DNA of 8,092 bases from Candidatus Omnitrophota bacterium (GTDB lineage Bacteria; Omnitrophota; Koll11; Aquiviventales; Aquiviventaceae): assembly GCA_016196415.1 (NCBI GenBank), contig JACPXS010000034.1:1-8092 (forward strand), read 5' to 3'. Shown in pieces: positions 6,601 to 8,092 of this stretch. The notes beneath the pieces are model-generated. The model had not been told where the DNA came from and searched no databases. It saw only the letters and a program-made list of their open reading frames with translations. Both the position numbers and the translations under genes were made by a program. The first letter of the stretch is position 1; each line of letters opens with the position of its first letter.

Positions 6601-8092
6601 GGGCCAGCCCGGTCTGTTCGACCGGGGCTGGGAAAGCCCGAAGAAGATGGGTCTGGACCATCCCGTCCTGCAACGTTTCATCATGTACCTGATGGTCCAC
6701 GGCTGGCTGCCGGTCCCATCGGGCCTCCGCCAGGCCACCAGGCAGGGCCGCATCAGCACGATCCACCGCACGGCGTTCCTGCACGATAGGGTGGGCGATC
6801 CGAGCAGCGGTGAAGTGCATCGCACGAGCACCGGCGACGGACACGCGCAGGGCCGGAAGCTGGACCTGAAGTACGTCACCGCCGGCTCCGGCATCCAGCG
6901 GCTGACGGACGCCCAGGGCCGCGTCCACGAACATCGCGTCACCGCGGGTGCCTGGACCTTCGCGCTGCCCGGCTACCAAGACGCCATGGAGAGCACCGGT
7001 GGGCTGGAGTTTGACGATTTCTCCATTGAGCTCACGCCGGAGGAGGCGCAAGCCCTCGATGCGCTGGCCGCCGCCGTGCCGCTGTCAGAGCTGCTTGCTG
7101 CGCTGGTTGCTCCGCTGGCCGACCGGACCGCCGTCCAGCTCTACCGCATGGTCACGGATGAATCTCAACTCGACGACCTAGTGGAGCTGCTTCTCTGGGC
7201 TGGACAGCGCGCCGTCCTTCCGCCCTCCGAAACGTCGCAGACCCCGGGCACGTTCGGCTACGAGGACGTGGGGAACATGGCCGACGATGTGCGCCGGGCG
7301 ACCGGGGATACCCGGTTGGCTCACTTGCGGCTGCAGGTGACGTCCAACCTCCCGATCCGCGCGCCGGCCTCTTATGTGGCCGGCCACCTCCTGAATACGG
7401 AGGAGCAGCGGCTCGCCGGCCAGTTCATGGCCAGGCTTGGCCCGCATATCGGCCAGCCCTGGCGCGGGCCACACGCTCCGGATATTTCCCACATCATCCT
7501 GACCGATTACATCTGGTTCCTCACGAACCTGGTCACCGGCTACTACCAGACCGGCGCGGACCCGTATGAGCTGGCGAATGGCGAACGGATCCGCAAGGCC
7601 GTGACATTTCTCACCGATAGCCTCGCCGAGGCTCGAGCCCACCCGGCCTCTGACCGCGCCGGCGCGGTCAAGCGGTTCCTGACCACGCTCCTCTATGCGA
7701 ACAAGCATGAGGGCACGCGCGCATTCACCCCCGGGGGCATCCCCATCGTCTCCGACCAACGCGACGTGCTCGCGCAGCACCTTGCCTCTCTGGGGGAGGG
7801 GGCGACGGTGGACCTGTGGATTGACAACATCGGCCCGGAGCTGGCTGCGAACCTCCAGTTAATTGACGACCTGCTCACCCATCACCAGACGGCGACCGTT
7901 CGCGTCCATCTGAAGAGCGAGCCGGCCATCGTGAGCGACGTCTGGGGCCGGGCGGAGAACCCGCAGCTGCCGCATGTGGCGGGGACCCTCTGGGCGCTGG
8001 AATGGACCGGCGATGCGGCGACCGCGGAGCTTGCCCGCCGGATTCGGGGCTGGCTGGCGGAGGGGCGAGTGCGGCTCCAGCGGGACGAGTTC
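2..8092 (+). CDS. Interior of a giant multidomain protein with tandem PGI domains, membrane segments and a DUF89 domain (partial at both ends)
   Basis: A single frame reads from base 2 to base 8092 with no stop: 2,697 codons, with start and stop both outside the window. Domains in order: unrecognised N-terminal part; segment with a DExxH motif (204-383); Trp-rich helical repeats (403-475, 595-780); PGI domain A (1061-1465); PGI-like domain B (1514-1873); Ig/E-set-like domain (1886-2004); hydrophobic membrane block (2031-2139); unrecognised segment (2140-2480); partial DUF89/ARMT1 domain (2481 onward). Low-complexity linkers rich in Pro, Arg or Gly sit at about 188-203, 1468-1485, 1873-1890 and 2005-2022, as expected between folded domains. 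Recognisable motifs of three known folds fall in this one frame, so it is truly coding. The first ATG in the window (base 38) has no clear ribosome-binding site and the reading is equally protein-like before it. The overall job is unknown; sugar-phosphate chemistry is the best guess. Confidence 0.94.
611..1150 (+). other. Alpha/beta segment with a DExxH motif, possibly a decayed zincin-like domain (residues 204-383)
   Basis: The segment opens with beta-rich sequence (MVEVTFEQGAL, 214-224) and a helix starting near 238. It then reads DGVIYMGQALLQYLL (327-341), a 'strand then helix' pattern often found just before the metal helix of zinc peptidases. Next comes VLDRDEYRHL (352-361), with D356-E357-x-x-H360, and a second His at H368 followed by an acidic, Ala-rich helix (TEADAYQARL). 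A working zincin needs HExxH; here the first position is Asp, so the site would be altered or dead if this is that fold. The family assignment is weak and rests only on the order of elements. It is separated from the N-terminal part by a Pro-rich linker and runs straight into the Trp-rich repeats. Confidence 0.3.
1220..1426 (+). repeat. Two tandem Trp-rich helical repeat units (residues 407-475)
   Basis: Two units align without gaps over a core: WWQFPEALQQV at 414-424 and WRQLPEALQAV at 449-459, 35 residues (105 bases) apart. At DNA level the cores (1241-1273 and 1346-1378) match at 25 of 33 bases by hand count, so the duplication is still visible in the nucleotides. Each unit is a Trp-bearing helix, a W-x-x-L/F-P turn and a second helix with L-Q. 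This is the same pattern as the larger array at residues 595-780. A further Trp-rich stretch at 479-489 may be a worn third unit. Such short two-helix repeats usually build solenoid scaffolds that bind partners; no specific family is recognised. Confidence 0.6.
1784..2341 (+). repeat. Array of about five Trp/Leu-Pro helical repeats, roughly 39 residues each (residues 595-780)
   Basis: The motif W-x-x-L-P recurs at W605, W644, W683 and W721, with a degenerate unit at W754 (W-G-R-L-A). Spacings are 39, 39, 38 and 33 residues. Before each there is a second aromatic position in a W-x-F-L or W-x-L-L pattern (W598, W637, W676, W714, W747), and after each an amphipathic helix such as LTEALQPWRLASAL or VRQTVLRAARDA. 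The consensus unit is W-x-F-L-x-x-x-W-x-x-L-P-x-x-L followed by a 10-15 residue helix. Units differ strongly at DNA level, so this array is older than the pair at 407-475. An alpha-solenoid scaffold is likely; the family is not recognised. Confidence 0.65.
2345..3169 (+). other. Helical linker region before the PGI domains (residues 782-1056)
   Basis: No family recognised. It starts with a basic, His/Arg-rich stretch (about 835-870, with ARSRAKRHH and HRRFDRHLARAAARHH). A compact helical part follows at 895-935, reading ALIERLGLSPQEVDRLVMLLGL, which has the look of a small helix-turn-helix-like or death-fold-like unit. Residues 950-1030 are long acidic/Leu-rich helices (PEEELIEETLATAQELRNL, 955-973). 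The position directly before PGI domain A is where transaldolase-PGI fusion enzymes carry their transaldolase barrel, but I see no transaldolase motif such as a Lys-bearing strand in this stretch, and the sequence is much more helical than a barrel. Confidence 0.4.
3182..4396 (+). other. PGI domain A (residues 1061-1465): phosphoglucose isomerase domain keeping Glu, Lys, Arg and the phosphate loop but lacking the catalytic His
   Basis: PGI interconverts glucose-6-phosphate and fructose-6-phosphate. Visible motifs, in family order: first SIS glycine loop VLVGMGGQALG (1147-1157); NADPRELAALLSRLDP (1188-1203); phosphate loop SSKSGDT (1211-1217); PGI signature EDVGGRFSVLSPSGL (1275-1289); QLVAESLAKDGRG (1359-1371), with E1363 at the base position; and the C-terminal GIDPLVQPKVQLAK (1447-1460), with K1460. 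The last motif and the approach RRLGYRLLPW (1333-1342 as drawn from bases 3338-3364: residues 1113-1122) resemble the PGI half of transaldolase-PGI fusions. The ring-opening His that should follow E1363 by about 21 residues is absent: the stretch TGQDAVADLTKG contains none, and no His occurs from 1341 to 1421. The usual Ser after the first GG is Gln (Q1154). Family membership is secure; activity alone is doubtful. Confidence 0.88.
4541..5620 (+). other. PGI-like domain B (residues 1514-1873): diverged PGI fold that keeps the catalytic His but lost Glu, Arg, phosphate loop and Lys segment
   Basis: It follows domain A after an Arg/Pro-rich linker. The chain order matches PGI: FEDLVIIGSRPALLK (1553-1567, the first SIS strand without its GGS); LRHLNPDRTVLQVVSSPDDT (1602-1621, where SKSGxT became SSPDDT); IVVTTADPQG (1642-1651); SPNDLFPLLVLGADLRGFLEGY (1682-1703, matching VGLLPAALxGID but with the GGR lost); FGSWAKWLYRS (1741-1751, where the catalytic Glu is absent and R1750/S1751 stand instead); ISQHDILEGLLNGPN (1767-1781), with H1770 at the ring-opening position; and GRPNATIIIPELSAQTIGALF (1838-1858), a well-kept PGI stretch. 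It then stops near LVDNVTQQLG, before the FDQPGVExGK segment that carries Lys in real PGIs. Alone it should be inactive. Its retained His fits a role completing the site of domain A. Confidence 0.82.
5657..6013 (+). other. Ig/E-set-like beta-sandwich domain (residues 1886-2004)
   Basis: Alternating hydrophobic strands follow each other: RVGEQVDLYATVRV (1902-1915), AQVKARVWSN (1922-1931), EWQFVTPSMAV (1939-1949), RTYRFKGVVSAT (1877+60: 1957-1968 region), GQFEWTVAFSTDGGKTWLIYAKDE (1971-1994 region) and GRIDVV. The strand signature pGqFeW-x-vafStDGGkTW with a following N-G-R-I-x-V is typical of E-set or Ig-like modules next to glycan-active enzymes, such as the N-terminal domains of GlgE-like maltosyltransferases and some GH13 proteins. 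It lies between an Ala/Pro-rich linker (1875-1890) and a Gly-rich linker (PSGGGGNTIGGEW, 2011-2023). A role in carbohydrate binding or as a spacer is inferred; I cannot name the exact family, and no catalytic residues are expected. Confidence 0.55.
6092..6418 (+). other. Hydrophobic block with two to four possible membrane helices (residues 2031-2139)
   Basis: Four hydrophobic stretches rich in Trp and Ala occur after the Gly-rich linker: about 2032-2050 (contains E2036 and R2047, so amphipathic), 2059-2075 (LWFPAAFWLGHLLRGV region), 2098-2117 (contains K2103) and 2118-2136 (PLGWAVAAFAAATLW). The stretches are flanked by basic residues: RR at 2030-2031, R73-R80-R81 after the second, and HRR at 2137-2139 after the fourth. 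The fourth and second are the strongest candidates for membrane spans. With an even number of spans, the PGI pair and the DUF89 domain would lie on the same side, and the positive loops suggest the cytoplasm. An alternative is a buried or membrane-surface helical hairpin. Confidence in a true membrane region is moderate. Confidence 0.6.
6419..7438 (+). other. Unrecognised segment between the membrane block and the DUF89 domain (residues 2140-2480)
   Basis: I recognise no family here. Residues 2140-2200 are helical and basic (NTRRMVKHKAMSYLDAASVRAAGL). Residues 2215-2250 contain an aromatic helix, VLQRFIMYLMVHGWLPV, that could touch the membrane. Residues 2250-2320 are rich in Arg, His, Gly and Asp with several spaced His (H2255, H2261 and others), turning into strands. 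The segment ELTPEEAQALDALAAAVPLSELLAALVAPL (2343-2372) is predicted as two Ala/Leu helices. Residues 2401-2420 form a Pro/Ser/Thr linker (AVLPPSETSQTPGTFG). The part from 2425 on (DVRRATGDTRLAHLRLQVTSNLPI) may already belong to the alpha-helical N-terminal lobe of the following DUF89 domain. Nothing suggests a separate gene start. Confidence 0.4.
7442..8092 (+). other. DUF89/ARMT1-type metal-dependent phosphatase domain (residues 2481-2697, C-terminal part outside the window)
   Basis: DUF89 proteins are metal-dependent enzymes; members of the ARMT1-like subfamily dephosphorylate sugar phosphates such as fructose-1-phosphate, and a protein carboxyl methyltransferase activity has also been reported for human ARMT1. 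Seen here: a helix with WFLTNLVTGYYQTGADPYE (2505-2523), like the W-F-x-E-x-x-Y-R-x-x...DPF stretch of the family; FLTTLLYANKHE (2559-2570), matching the LWGNRxDLS position in altered form; and the metal motif VDLWIDNIGPELAANLQLID (2603-2622). The presumed ligands D2608 and N2609 are followed 38 residues later by D2646 in SEPAIVSDVWG, with K2638 in VHLKS between. From memory the same 38-residue spacing separates the human ARMT1 ligands. The core ligands are thus intact, so activity is plausible. The domain's remaining motifs lie beyond the window. Confidence 0.75.

Noticed and set aside
7178..7780. 200-codon open frame on the - strand, and a similar one at 6563-7051
   Set aside because: Both are antisense to the giant frame near the DUF89 domain and show no family motif.

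Overview
The whole window is the interior of one very large gene on the + strand. The frame beginning at base 2 reads without a stop to base 8092, giving 2,697 sense codons open at both ends. I walked this frame line by line and found no stop, no frameshift and no intergenic gap. No RNA gene, CRISPR array, insertion sequence, promoter or terminator is visible. Residue numbers below count from the first complete codon, so residue n begins at base 3n-1.

The organism is a bacterium with fairly high but uneven GC. A single chain of more than 2,697 residues that strings sugar-phosphate enzyme domains, a beta-sandwich, helical repeats and membrane segments together resembles, from memory, the giant multidomain proteins of Omnitrophota (OP3). 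Planctomycetota and other candidate phyla also make giant proteins, so the assignment is tentative.

Layout: residues 1-203 are unrecognised. Residues 204-383 are an alpha/beta segment with a DExxH motif that may be a decayed zinc-protease site. Residues 403-475 and 595-780 hold Trp-rich helical repeats built on W-x-x-L-P, with a further helical stretch to about 1056. Residues 1061-1465 are a phosphoglucose isomerase (PGI) domain of the kind found in transaldolase-PGI fusions. Residues 1514-1873 are a second, diverged PGI-like domain. Residues 1886-2004 are an Ig/E-set-like beta-sandwich, followed by a Gly-rich linker. Residues 2031-2139 are hydrophobic, with two to four possible membrane helices. 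Residues 2140-2480 are unrecognised. Residues 2481-2697 are the first part of a DUF89/ARMT1-type metal-dependent domain that runs off the window.

The main discovery is that the two PGI domains have complementary catalytic residues. The first keeps the Glu, Lys, Arg and phosphate loop but has lost the His. The second has lost those but keeps the His. In known PGI dimers that His is supplied to the active site by the partner subunit. The tandem pair therefore looks like an intramolecular, asymmetric pseudo-dimer with one composite active site. With a DUF89 domain after it, the chain may process phosphosugars near a membrane; that is inference.
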